A DNA stretch of 64,000 bases from Larix kaempferi (lineage: Eukaryota > Streptophyta > Pinopsida > Pinales > Pinaceae), in contig BSBM01000809.1 in assembly GCA_027924585.1 (NCBI GenBank), forward strand, positions 1,877,001-1,941,000, in the 5' to 3' direction. Below are positions 22,689 through 34,058 of this stretch, one piece after another. The notes under the pieces were generated by a model that worked only from the letters and a program-made list of their open reading frames with translations, was not told the DNA's origin and did not search any database. Positions within the stretch are counted from its first letter, which is position 1. Each line of letters opens with the position of its first letter. Made by a program: the position numbers and the translations under genes.

Positions 22689-23088
22689 CACAGGACCCCA
22701 TAATAGAGAAAATGAATTTCAGAGAACACCAAGGCCTACTACACCTAAATTTCTTGATTCCAAAGCAAATATTAATACTCCAAAAGATGTGGAGTTAGTG
22801 AAGAAAGGTTTATGCCATTCTTGTAAAATACCTTGGAGAGAAAATCATATGTGTGTGAGTGAAAGGATCAATGAAATATCTGAATCTTCAAGAAATGCAT
22901 GTATGTCCTACTTGAGGAGAATTCTTGGGATTTCTTCAAAAATAGATTCCAAATATATTGATCTTAAGGAAACCAAGGGGAAAGATGCATCAGCTTGCTT
23001 GAAGGAGCAAAAAGAGGAGACCCATGAACCACCTAGTTCTGAAATAGGTGAAGTAGAGGAAGCAGTACATGAAGAGGATCGAAAGTAA
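22689..23088 (+). pseudogene. Element A gag, zinc-knuckle piece
   Basis: The frame is open from the right edge of element B. Its zinc motif is CHSCKIPWRENHMC (about 22810-22860), the form found in chromovirus-type gypsy gag proteins. An acidic tail follows, ending at 23088. It joins in frame with 10203-10426 when element B is excised. It would bind element RNA in the virus-like particle. Confidence 0.72.
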
Positions 23089-24094
23089 CTCCCAAGTGAC
23101 TCTGGAAAAAGATGAAGATACATCGCATGAGCATGAAGAAGGTTATATTGAAAGTAATGAAGATCATTTCGAGACACATTCTACCTTGGAAATGAAACAA
23201 AAAGCATCTACTGATGGATGCTTGAACTATGAAGGAGTACCTACTTATGGGTGCTCACACCTCTATGTTGGTGACATAGAGATCACTTTTGAAAGTGTTG
23301 TTGCAAGCCAAAGTTCCATTAAGCATGAGAATGAATACCTTGTAGCAGTTAAAGAAGAACCAATATCAACTTCCCCATAACCACTTGAGCTTCATGAAGT
23401 TGGTCCAAGCAAGAAGGAAGAAGATGAGGAGGTTCAGTTGCAAGAGCCTCATTTTCTTGAAGGGTCCTTGAATATGAATGAAAAGAAGATCCAAAGAGCA
23501 ATGTGAAAAATCAAATGTAATTTCATGTCATTGTTTTTTGATAGGAACAATTTGGTTGAGTTTAATGAATTTTTACATGATGCATACTTGAATAATAATG
23601 AGGATATTCATAAACTCAAAATTCAAAATGATCAACTTCTTGAAAGGTTGCAATATACTTGCCCTTCGTCCTATGTTTCAAATTGTCATATGGTAGATTG
23701 CATGGAGGATTCTCATGACATGGTAGATCATGAGAAACATGGAAATTTTCATGTGCTTGATGAGTTTGAAGATGAGCTTGATGAGATCCAAGCACTTGAT
23801 TTGGTGGAAGAGGAACTTGAGTTTCCTCTTGGAAATGGTAACACAATTTTTGAAGAAGTGTATTATTCCACTACCTTGGAATGGACCTATGAGGAAAGGT
23901 TTTCACTTTTGAGGGAGGTGCATGATCCTACCATTATGGAGCATTCACATGAGGACACTTATGCACTTTCTGATCATTTGGGTGAGTTGGTTCATTCTCC
24001 TACATCCTACACTTCCATATTTTGCAGCATTCATCCTAATGAAGTATGGGTGAAAGGTTTATTTTTTATGGTGCCACATGAGGAGCATGTGTAA
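23069..24094 (+). pseudogene. Element A acidic frames downstream of gag, unidentified
   Basis: Two open stretches (23069-23380, 23525-24094) encode Glu/Asp/His-rich protein (EDELDEIQALDLVEEELEF, HSHEDTYALSDHLGELVH). There are no protease or reverse transcriptase motifs although this is the usual place for them. The second stretch ends where a TGTAACATCCC word begins, so its stop may come from inserted sequence. The frame at 28388 has a similar His/Ser/Leu-rich style and may be its continuation. Confidence 0.5.
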
Positions 24095-27000
24095 CATCCC
24101 ATAAAATACCAAAAATTAAAAAAAAAATAGCAATAATTATTGAATTCGTTAATACGGAACATATAAAAATAGTTAAATCTCTTAACTAGGATAATTAATA
24201 TTGATGACACGTCGAAATTCTCAAAACAAAATAAGATGCTAGTTGTAATTGCTATTGTAGACTAAATGGATGCTAATCTCTTTAACGAAAGATATTTTAT
24301 GATCATAACACAAGAATATATCTTCAGTTCAGCTTAAGTTTTAAATGTAACTACATGTTGTACATAAGTTTTTATTATTATAATTTTCTTGGTAATGTGC
24401 TGACAGTTTGTTTTGAATGAAAACGAAGGGGTCCTACGAGGTACCCTGAGGTTTACTTTGCTACGTTTAGCTAAGGCATTTGAATCATGTTTCCATGTGC
24501 AGAACGCAGGTAAGAAATTTTACGACAAACATGAGTTAAGAGTACATGTGTCTTTCATTTCATCGTCAATGTAATATGAAAAATACTAAGTACTTCCTTG
24601 CAAAACAAGTTATTGAAGGTATGGATAATTTAGTTCCAAATTTAATTTATGTGTTAGCTTACATACTTTTCAGTGTTATTATAATCACATCGTCATTTTT
24701 CTTTTACATTGCTATAATTATCATCCATAAAAAATCATCCTAATATGACTATTATCATTAACATCAAGCGGTGCTACCATTGTCCATTTGTAATGTTATT
24801 TGAAATCTTGTGAATATAGTGCTTATGCTAATTCAAATGAACTAGCATTATATTGCGTACCAACATGACTTTAGACTATACCTAAAGTCTCACATTTATC
24901 AATTGATTAACAATACATAGCTAATATATGAAATATATAGGGAATATAGTGCTTATGCTATGAACTAACATTATATTGTGCATTAATAGAATCTTAAACT
25001 ATACCTATAGTCTCACTTTCATCAATTGATTTGGCAATACATGGCTATTGCATGAAACTATATAAACTTTACCCTAAATGACTACACAAATACTATAGGA
25101 AAGAAATATATACAACCTATAGTAACTATGCATTTACGCACCATACAATGGCATATATTACTATTATCACGATGCCTGGTATAAACCTTAGGAACTATTA
25201 TGAATGGTGAACTACGAAACTAGACCTTGCAATGATTATGATCGTGACAGGGTATTAAAGTTCGGTACTTCACATGCTCCAATCTATCGATTTCTGGTCT
25301 CAGCATTAACGTCATCTACCTGTTAAGTGAAGTGGAAATCTTAGTTGGATGGTCTTCACGTGATTGAGTTTACAACAATGCATCATACAATGTTGAGCTG
25401 TGCTATACACCAGCCCTTGGACTGCTGATTTGGCGACTTAGTAGATGCAATAATCAATGTGGTATTGATTGCAATGATCTCTCGAATCTCAACGTGACTG
25501 ACTGGAAGCTAATCCACCGTTGATATTTACAAGATCTAGGGCTTGGAAAGAAACCCTAGTCTTTCGTTGGTAAGTAACAAAGAAAGGTTTTCCTGGTCTT
25601 CATTTCACGTTTAGTGGTAAGGTTGAAGGGCCGACAGTGTTGTTGCAATGTAGGGTTTGGAGTTTTATTGTTAGGAGGACTCCTTCCTCGGTTTCGAACC
25701 TTAGACCTGTGAGAGAAATTTTATATGTTACAGGCTTATAGTTATTACGAATTAGAGCCACGACTCAGCCATTGAAAAAATTTTGGGGAGGTTCTTCTGT
25801 CAGTCTGTTTGAGTGTAAGTTGAACTGAAGTTCGATTCTCCTATTTATAAAATGGTTCTCTGAGTTTGAATTCGTATTTGCTGCAATTTCTATCAAGCTT
25901 CATTGTTTTGTTTGTGTGAGGTGTCTAAGTCCAGCAGCTTCGACGCTAAGGTAAGTTTTCAATGATAGTGGCAATAATACTGTACTGTTTAAGTTATTCA
26001 TGCGTTTTCCTTGTTTTAACCCTTTCAAACTGTAACTGGCAAGTGATACTTCGTTGGAGGATTTCTATGAGCAAAACTCGGAATGAGGATGTTGCAACAA
26101 CCTCCTAGTAAGCCTTGGTGGTTCTTGAAACCTCGTAGGTTCCTTTGGCATGGTTTAGCTGGTGATTACAGTATGACGAGAGTTGGAAAATACAACCCTG
26201 TTCGGATTAATGGCCAAGTTTTAAGTTTTAATTTGAACAATACTGTAACGAGGATAAACCCTCAGTTTTTAAGTTGGTATTCGGCTGAGTGATGTTTTGC
26301 TGTGTCGTTTTGAACTTGTTTTTGTGCTGCTGGATGTTAAGGGAATTACCGTATGTGATTTTGAAACCATGAAAGGTCTTCAATGTAAACTCTGTCAAAT
26401 TTTATTATACTGTTGAACACAAAATCGTAGAGCTGAGGGTTCACTTGATTCTGTAAGACAATGGCTCGTTTTGTACTGAAATGTTATAATTTTGTTTAAA
26501 TAATGGTTTGAGAATTTGTTTGTATAAACTGTTGATTTGGTTTCGAACAATGATCGTTGTCTTTGGTCGAGAGTAGTAGATTGCATGTATATTGGTAGAT
26601 AGACCCTATACTTCGTATCGTTTTTGGAATTTAAGCTCGAAACAATGATATTGTAAAACTTGATCTGTCGGATGTTTTAAAAAGGCTAAATGCCACAGGG
26701 TTCGATCTTGTTTCAAAGAATGAAACCCTACCCTGTAGGTTTCGTTGGTAACTCTGATTGTAATGAGAAATCAAACCTGAGAACCATTTTTTCATTTGTT
26801 CATCTAATGTTTTTGACACTGTTTATGTTCTTGTTAGGGTTGTAAGCTATTTGTTAGACATCGATACTAAAATCGTGATTTCTGCTAAGTGAGGTTAAGT
26901 GCCTGGTTAGTGATCTCAATATGACTGATAGAAAATAAAATGTTGTTTAGGGTTTTGATTCTATAATGAAAGCATTTATGTTAAAAGATTGCAATCTCTA

Positions 27001-28385
27001 CAAAATCAAAATGTGATAAAAATGGAATAGTGATAACTAGTGATGAAAATAATAAGTGTTTACATATAACAACTCTGTATAGAGAATAATTGCAGCTGCT
27101 CCATTTCTAGAATATGAAATGCTTGAAACATTGGATTTATAATATTGAAATGCATATTATTACTATCTGAAAATAGATGGAGTTGAATTGGAAAATATAG
27201 ATCTGTGCAGAAATAAAATATGTTTTTTTTTTTATTAAGAAATAGAGGAATGATATGCATCTGTTTATAATACCCTGTACTATTTCCTGAGTTTTTGACA
27301 CATGATTGGAATGGAAAAATTTAAAAGAAATACTACTGTGTCTATCTATTCATTCAAATGGCATTCTTCCTATCACTCATCTCTATTAATTTTACTTTTC
27401 TGTACTAGAGTACTATACAGATAACAGTATGGGAAAAATACATAAAAGAATTTAATTATTCATCTAGTTTACTTAATCATACTTAAAACATAACATCTTT
27501 AAGTCAGAAAATAACATAGTCTCTTCTGTATAACTGTGATTAATAATTCTACCATGCAAAAAATCATTTAACTGTAAACAAGAAGTTAGAACAATAGAAC
27601 CTGGTTAACTGTAGGAGAAACAAACAGCCCAAGGAACCTTTTCCACCCAACCTATTCCTGAAGACAGCCAAATTACTTGCCTTAGGACCCCCGAGCATGT
27701 TCACTGAACCACTAGGAAGAAGAAGAGTCTGTAGAAGCCTTAGTTCATCAACTTGCAGTAAATATAGATTATCAAGTCATAAAGACTCAGCAGTCAAAGA
27801 GACCTGCACCAGCACCTCTAGTTTCCTTCTCAGAATAACTAGCAGACTCACAATGCACTCTCACTCAGCCTCCCTATTCGAATCTCTCAGTGATCACCTG
27901 ATACACTTGAGGAAATATTTCTGCAGAAAATATTTTGGGGGGCTGCCTGCCCAATTCGAATTGCCTTAACTAGGCTGCCTAGGCCTTTTAGTGGTTAACC
28001 TGGTCATTAATGAGCCATCATTTCTCTTCCACCCACTTGGGGGATAATGCCACAAATTTAGGGGTAGTTGTCCCATAACCAACAGCTAGTGGTGGAGTGC
28101 AAATGCTGCCATCTGTCCCATGCCTTCTAACAGCTTTCATTCCTCCTAGTGGGTCAGTGAACACTCATTTAACAGTTCCCTTGGGTGTTTGTCTCCTATT
28201 TAATTTATTAAATAACAATAATAAGTCATTAAAATCATCCTTGACAGGATTTGGTCATAATTACAAAACTTTGTAATTAAAATGTAACATAATGTATATT
28301 GCAAATAAAATAAATAGTCTTCAGAATTTGGGTAGGTGATAGCATGAAACTCCTATCTCTCCTCTATATGATGACATTATTAGAG
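24090..28385. other. unassigned 4.3-kb interval in element A, possibly an inserted LTR-like sequence
   Basis: It opens with TGTAACATCCC, a typical LTR start. The flanks GCATG (24085-24089) and CCATG (28386-28390) are a near TSD. No matching LTR end (GGGATGTTACA) or second LTR was found. It holds a twofold tandem repeat (24812-25065) and TATA-like TATTTATAAAA near 25850, but no protein frame I would defend. It may be a solo or damaged LTR, or element A's own interior. Confidence 0.35.
24812..25065. repeat. tandem about 130-bp repeat, two copies
   Basis: Copies begin GAATATAGTGCTTATGCTA at 24812 and 24942. They share ATTATATTG, AAACTATACCTA.AGTCTCAC and ATCAATTGATT. Confidence 0.88.
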
Positions 28386-28387
28386 CC

Positions 28388-28954
28388 ATGTCTTATTTAC
28401 ATTGGCAGCAGCATCCCTTGTTACCTTATGATGAGACACATCCACATGGATGCACTTATGATGTTCACTTGGGTGACTTGAAGACTCATGATTTTCCTTA
28501 CTCCTTTCTTAGTTCAATTGATATTGGAGGAAATTCATCCACTACTTGGGTGAAGAGATATATGATTGGAGCAAATTATTATTGGCAGCATCATCCTTTG
28601 TTATTTCTTAATGATGCACATTTTCATGGATGCACAAATTCTACTTATGTGAGCCCCTTGAAGGCTCATTGTTTTCTGTGTTTCCTACTTGGTTCAGATT
28701 TTAGTGGAGGGTCTTCATGCACTTATTGGATGAAAGAACACATGGCTGATTATTTTGATGCATCTTACATCCTTTTGGAGAAACATTATAGGACATGGGA
28801 TCCTCACCTATGTCATTGGATCAAATTTTATTGGTCACTTGAAGCTTGTATGCACTTGGAAAATGGTGGTCTACTTACTTGGAGGTATAAGCACTTTCAT
28901 GATTCTTTGATGAGGCACCTCCTTGATGTACATTTTTATTATGTTCTTATGTAG
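28388..28954 (+). CDS. Element A hypothetical protein with internal duplication (188 aa)
   Basis: An uninterrupted frame encodes two similar halves of about 64 residues. Half one has YLHWQQHPLLPYDETHPHGC then IDIGGNSSTTWVK. Half two has YYWQHHPLLFLNDAHFHGC then SDFSGGSSCTYWMK. The protein is rich in His, Trp, Tyr and Cys, with no motif I recognise and no signal peptide. It ends about 620 bp before the polypurine tract of element A. Survival of a full frame in an otherwise worn element is notable. It could be an accessory protein or captured host exon. Confidence 0.5.
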   Translation: MSYLHWQQHPLLPYDETHPHGCTYDVHLGDLKTHDFPYSFLSSIDIGGNSSTTWVKRYMIGANYYWQHHPLLFLNDAHFHGCTNSTYVSPLKAHCFLCFLLGSDFSGGSSCTYWMKEHMADYFDASYILLEKHYRTWDPHLCHWIKFYWSLEACMHLENGGLLTWRYKHFHDSLMRHLLDVHFYYVLM

Positions 28955-29577
28955 TTTGATGATATATATTTTGTACTCATCATGTTTGGAAGAATGCATA
29001 CAAGAAAATGGGATCTAGGAATTCTCTTTCCTAATGGTATGGGTTGGAGCACTCTTAATTGTTGGAGTGCAATACAAGCAATGGGGCCCTGGGATAATTT
29101 TTAGTCCCATTAATTTCAATTTTGGGGGGAAAAAGAAGTATGGGATATGGATTCCCCACTTAATAAGGTAATTTTAATCATAGTAGTGCAGCATCAAGCA
29201 TGGTGGTTCCTCTCCAAAATATTCATGGGATCTCGAAGACTGAAGTTGGGAAACTCAGTGGCAACTTCAAGAATTACAATGGTATCATAAGGGGTTTCCA
29301 AAATATGAAAGAGGTAAAGAGTAATTGTGAAAACATCATTTTGATGGCTTTAATTAACATTTTCTTGTTTAGTGGTGATTTTACAGGGGATATCAAAATG
29401 AAAAAGAAAATCCACATCTCCTTGCTTTTGGGAACACACAATTGCAAAGCATGGGTGGCTCTACTCAAGGTTCCAAAAGAGAAGTTTTGGGAAGCAAAAT
29501 TTTGGAAAGAAAGCAAGTTCTTTCACATACATGTGTTTAAATTGCTTGAGGACAAGCAATATTGGGAAGGGAGGATT
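28955..29577 (+). other. Element A 3' interior with polypurine tract
   Basis: A frame starting at 29200 runs through the purine tract (GGGAAGGGAGGA, about 29564-29575) into the LTR. Its last interior residues (LLEDKQYWEGR) resemble the tail of many gypsy polyproteins. Otherwise no domain is visible. Confidence 0.55.
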
Positions 29578-31659
29578 TGTCATGTCCCAAACTTTTGCAT
29601 TGGGTCACAATGGTCGAAGCCCCTTGGCCATACTCATGATAGTTTTTCAAATGGATGCTAAGGGTCAAATAAATGCCAAGAATGAAGTCCAAGTTAGTAA
29701 TAATGTGAAATTAGATCCAAATGGACAAGGTGGGTCACATTAAGAGAAATTCCCAATTCAAAGTTGTAAAATAGCCATCCAAATGAACTGCCATGGAGGA
29801 AAATTACGAGTTCCCTAGGTTCGAGGGTGGAAACTTTGGGATTTGAAATAAGAGGGATAATAAATTATGTTTGGACATTAGAATGGCATAAATATTTAAT
29901 AAAGGAGCTAAATAAATAAATACAAGGGAAAATCAAAGTGGCAATTGATCATGAAGACACATGGAGGATGTGGGACCCACACAAGCTAGATTTTATATTC
30001 CACATGGCATCCTCCTCTTGTCATTTCGAATCCATAAGAATCCCAATGTTATTGGGATGAGTTGGAAAGTCAATATACTTGGCATGACTCAATTGAGGTC
30101 GAATTGGAGTGGAAGAGGAAGAGGCATTTTGGAGCTAGTGAGACACTTGGACTAGATTCCCCAGATCTATGACAACAATGATGAAGATGCTATGACACAA
30201 ATCAAACCTGAAGGCTGACATATGACATATATGAAATGTCAAGGCTAAAAATAGCCTCCAAGAGGGTGCTCAAGTGAGTTAGGGCAGCCAAACAGACACC
30301 AATTCGAATTTGGAGAAGGAAATGGCTAGAATTGGAAGGACAAGTGGCATACTTGGGAATCTCTTCCCAACTTGAGTTGGCATGAAGATCTTGGGAGGAA
30401 TTCGACCCATGGAGGACCTTAAAAGTTTATAAAATACAATAACAAATAAGGATGGTAGCTTTTGATCATTTTAGAATTTGCATTTTGCATTTGGAGAGGA
30501 GAGCTAGTGGAGTGCTACTCTACTTGCCTTAGCACCAATTTCGAGGGTGAAAGACTCCCATCATAGTTGGTAATTGGAAAGGCCATTCAAACCTTTCATT
30601 TGTAGATTTAATGGAGTATTTTGTTACAGGTTGAAGCTACAGGGAAACTCATGGTCACATCTCTTCCAGCTTGCTTCTACAACCATTCTTCTATTTCTTG
30701 GCATATTCTTGATCCTTGAGGAGAGGCGCACTTGTTGAGGTGATGAACTATTTGGGATATATATTGAATCCCCATATATTTGTAATCTGATATATATACT
30801 GTTTTTACTGCTCATGAGACTCTCAGGTCGAAATACTAAGTGGAGTTATGTAAAAATACCAAACAATGCATAAATGATGCCATTTCCCCTAGATCTTGTT
30901 GTTGGAGATTGAAGAGACACTATTTCAATTTATATCATTTATTCTCTGTCATTTTTTTGATGTATGGAGTGTCATTAAATTTCTGAAGAAGTTCCATTAA
31001 CAGAGCATAAGTCATGGCGAAAATAACTAGCTTTTCCCCCTATGTGAAATCTTGCATATAAACATATGATTTAAAAGAGGTGCATAAGGCCATAAGAACT
31101 AATTAAGGATACATTAGGGAGCTCATTAAAGCAACTTATTAGTACCATACCTTTGTTCAGAAATTTGGAAGGGTTTAACAGCATTTGGGAAGACAACATT
31201 GTCCACTACCCTTGGGGGATTTGAAGCTCGAAATTACTAGTAATTTTCCCTACTTTGTCCAGATTGTAAATGAATGTTGCAGAATTTTTTTAAGGGTTTT
31301 TAAGAATCCATCAGCCTCTATTATATGTCACAATACCTATCAAATACCTTCAGAACCATTATACAAGCATTTGGAGTCATTTGGAGACCAAGAGACCAAT
31401 ACTAGTCAAGGAGAATTTGCTAGTCAAAATACCTACTTTGGCCAAAACTTAAACGAGAGGTGCAGAAGCCTATTGAAGACTCTAAAGAATCCCTGAACCT
31501 CATAATTATGTCCTATTATCATCCATACACCTTCTATAACAATTTGGGAGCATTTGGAGTCATTTGAAGACCAAGACACCAATACTAGTCAAAGGTCGAA
31601 TTAGTGGAAAAAGTTGAAAATTTCACCATTTTAATAAATTTCTAAACAGAGACATTACA
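29578..31659 (+). repeat. Element A right LTR (2082 bp)
   Basis: It aligns with 7943-10071 from TGTCATGTCCC to GACATTACA, with small indels. It carries the same internal direct repeat near 31240-31600. It is followed by ATCGA, the better-preserved TSD copy. Confidence 0.92.
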
Positions 31660-31880
31660 ATCGACATTGCTTTATGCTCCACTTGCTTTCAAAAATTATG
31701 GCCAAGTTCAACTTGACCTTTCTTAACTTCCCTGCACTTATGAGCACTGCAATTGATTCCATTTTAACCCCATAAGGAGTTTTTTCAAGGCCCCTTATAT
31801 GCCCTTGCACCTCATTCAAATGTGATACTTTCTTCGCTTTCTCATGGAAATATTTTCCACAATTCTGAACCACATACCTG
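31660..31880 (-). pseudogene. unidentified coding-like fragment cut by element A
   Basis: A minus-strand frame of about 70 codons reads like ordinary protein (QNCGKYFHEKAKK, then HLNEVQGHIRGLEKTPYG). It lacks an ATG; upstream, the sequence TGAATCAG followed by GTATGTG could be a splice boundary. The frame continues at 7861-7942 once element A is removed. It may be a host exon, or part of another repeat. No family is recognised. Confidence 0.4.
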
Positions 31881-32250
31881 ATTCACACATGGGATGCCTC
31901 ATTACATTCTCAGAAATAAACAAAATAATTTCCATGCATGATGTAGACAATCCATATTGACAATTTCTGTTAGCCACATAATTCTCTCACAATCAATGAC
32001 TGTCTCCGAGGGACGACGGGGGTCAAGGGGGCTTTCCCCCTTGTGGCCATTGTAGGGAAGGTCTAGGGCAGCGCCCTCATTTTTTTTTTTTGTAAATCAT
32101 TCGATTTCACGTAATCTGGCGCATAAGATCAACTGCAATTTTCAATTTCGGGCACCTAAGAATCGACTATGAAAAATGTTGTGTTTACGCTGATTCGCAC
32201 CCTTCAGAAGCCACCTACCTTGTTGTTGGCGCGTTCTGCAAAATAATTAT
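31881..32250. other. spacer, nothing recognised
   Basis: Mixed sequence with a short poly-T run near 32080. No frame, repeat or RNA gene was identified. Confidence 0.5.
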
Positions 32251-32500
32251 AGATCAACGGTTCAGATTAAGGCAGAGAACAAGATCAACGATGGAGGTAA
32301 TTTTCGCTGGAGGAAAAAGCGAGGAATATAACACATTCAAAATTGTAGAAATAACCGTTGAGATGTAGCTAAATAGGGGAGAAGATCAACGGTTCAGATT
32401 GAAGCAGTAAGCGAGATCTATAGTGGAGGAGGGTTCCGCTAAAAAAGAAGCAAGGGATATAACACTACGAAGTGACAGTTGGAATACGATTGAATGGTGG
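32251..32500. repeat. degenerate tandem repeat, about 130 bp, two to three copies
   Basis: AGATCAACGGTTCAGATT occurs at about 32251 and 32383, each followed by AAGGCAG or GAAGCAG, then GGAGG, TTCGCT or TTCCGCT, and ATATAACAC. A shorter third start (AGATTAACG) follows near 32504. Confidence 0.75.
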
Positions 32501-32612
32501 AAAAGATTAACGTTCGTTGATCGGGCGGTGAAAGATCAGAGGTCCACATCTGTTTCGCATCCCCAACATGCACGCTAGGACGGAGTGGTGGGTGGTTACG
32601 AAATATTAATCC

Positions 32613-32830
32613 TCCTTCCACGTGTCGGCACCACATGATTTCGCAAGTTGGAAGAGCAGTAAGGGAAACCACCTTCACTCATTGAGAAACCGCTTTCGCA
32701 CTTCCTCCCATACGGTTACCTGTGCACTTAGGTCTGATGTGGTCAGTCCACGTCGCAACCTCTGCCCACGCAGCTCCCCCACGTCGGACCTCCTTCCCAC
32801 GTGGCTCCTCCACGTCACCCTTCCACCTAG
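32613..32830. promoter_or_regulatory. cluster of ACGTGG/CCACGT words (G-box/ABRE-like)
   Basis: CCACGTGTCGG (about 32616), GTCCACGTCGC, CCCACGTCGG, CCCACGTGGC and TCCACGTCAC fall within about 220 bp, mostly in 32745-32820. CACGTG is the core bound by plant bZIP and bHLH factors. No gene start is attached to it here, so the role is unproven. Confidence 0.45.
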
Positions 32831-32875
32831 CACAGGTGGGACCCAACTAGATATTTCCCAAATTTCAAAAATTTG

Positions 32876-32936
32876 GGTTTCATGCAAGGCTTTCATTGGT
32901 CCATAACGGGGAATGTCCAAAATTGATTTCGAACTT
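32876..32936 (-). repeat. 61-bp inverted repeat, left arm
   Basis: It is the reverse complement of 35270-35330, essentially without mismatch; similarity stops sharply at both ends. Tandem repeats and an isolated LTR lie between the arms. No clean TSD flanks the pair. Confidence 0.9.
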
Positions 32937-33111
32937 CTTGTACATCATTTGGCAAGGGAGATCAAGAAGATCACATATGAGATGATAAAATGCAAGCTTG
33001 ACTTTTGTATTTGTACACAACTCAAGTGAGGCATCCTCCCAAGTGGGGTTATGGGCCCCCACGTAATAAAGGTACACAGCCCAAGAGGGTTATTGAACCT
33101 ACATATCAAGT

Positions 33112-34058
33112 TTGATTGGGTTATCCTTAACCATTACGATAACTGAAATAAAGTATAGCTGTAGCCATGATTACAATACATAATTATACATATGAATGCT
33201 TTATGACCATATATACAGATTACACCAATAATTCCAACCCCCACCTTGAGTTGAATAGGGGGGCATAGAGCGAAGTCATTAAAATACAAGATTACAAAAT
33301 TTACTTCCCCTATTAATGTTAAGCAAAGTGCTATATCACCACCTTAAAGTCCACATCACTCATTAATAAAGCCATCAAGATCATCAACAATTGAGACTAA
33401 TCTCCAAAGAGATTTAGGTGGGAGACGATGTAGTTTGGTCGTGACATCAAAAAACTAAATAATGTCCCTTGGTGAAAAAGAGTCCTCCTAATACTACTCA
33501 AATGGATTAGTAAAAAACTTAATTGCATCATATTATTCTTAAAAAGCAATCAACAAACAGAGTAAGAAGGGCCCGAGATGGATTGTTGATTGGGTTAGCC
33601 TTAACCATTACGATAACTGAAATAAAGTATAGCTGCAGCCATGATTACAATACATAATTATACATATGAATGCTTTATGACCATATATACAGATTACACC
33701 AATAATTCCAACCCCCACCTTGAGTTGAATAGGGGGGCATAGAGCGAAGTCATTAAAATACAAGATTACAAAATTTACTTCCCCTATTAATGTTAAGCAA
33801 AGTGCTATATCACCCCCTAAAAGTCCACATCACTCATTAATAAAGCCATCAAGATCATCAACAATTGAGACTAAGCTCCAAAGAGATTTAGGTGGGAGAC
33901 GATGTAGTTTGGTCGTGACGTAAAAAAACTAAATAATGTCCCTTGGTGAAAAAGAGTCCTCCTAATACTACTCAAATGGATTAGTAAAAAACTTAATTGC
34001 ATCATATTCTTCTTAAAAAGCAATCAACAAATCAAGTAAGAACGGCCCGAGATGGATT
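33112..34058 (-). repeat. 474-bp unit duplicated in tandem, copia-LTR-like
   Basis: Copy 1 is 33112-33585 and copy 2 is 33586-34058, with few differences. On the minus strand each unit has CAAGGTGGGGG, a polypurine-like tract, followed by TTGGAATTATTGGTG, close to the common copia LTR start, and runs to CCCAATCAA. The arrangement (interior-LTR-interior-LTR) fits a small LTR element multiplied by unequal recombination. Confidence 0.75.

Larger units (their letters stand above)
7943..31659 (+). mobile_element. Element A: long-LTR non-autonomous gypsy-like element, 23.7 kb with nested insertions
   Basis: It is bounded by two related LTRs of about 2.1 kb (7943-10071 and 29578-31659), both starting TGTCATGTCCC. 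Flanks are ATCAA (7938-7942) and ATCGA (31660-31664), a TSD with one transition. An initiator-Met type primer-binding site follows the left LTR, and a purine tract GGGAAGGGAGGA precedes the right one. The interior encodes a gag with a zinc knuckle and further frames of unknown function (23069-24094, 28388-28954). No protease, reverse transcriptase or integrase was found, so it would need enzymes in trans. Elements B and C lie inside at 10427-22688. Confidence 0.88.
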
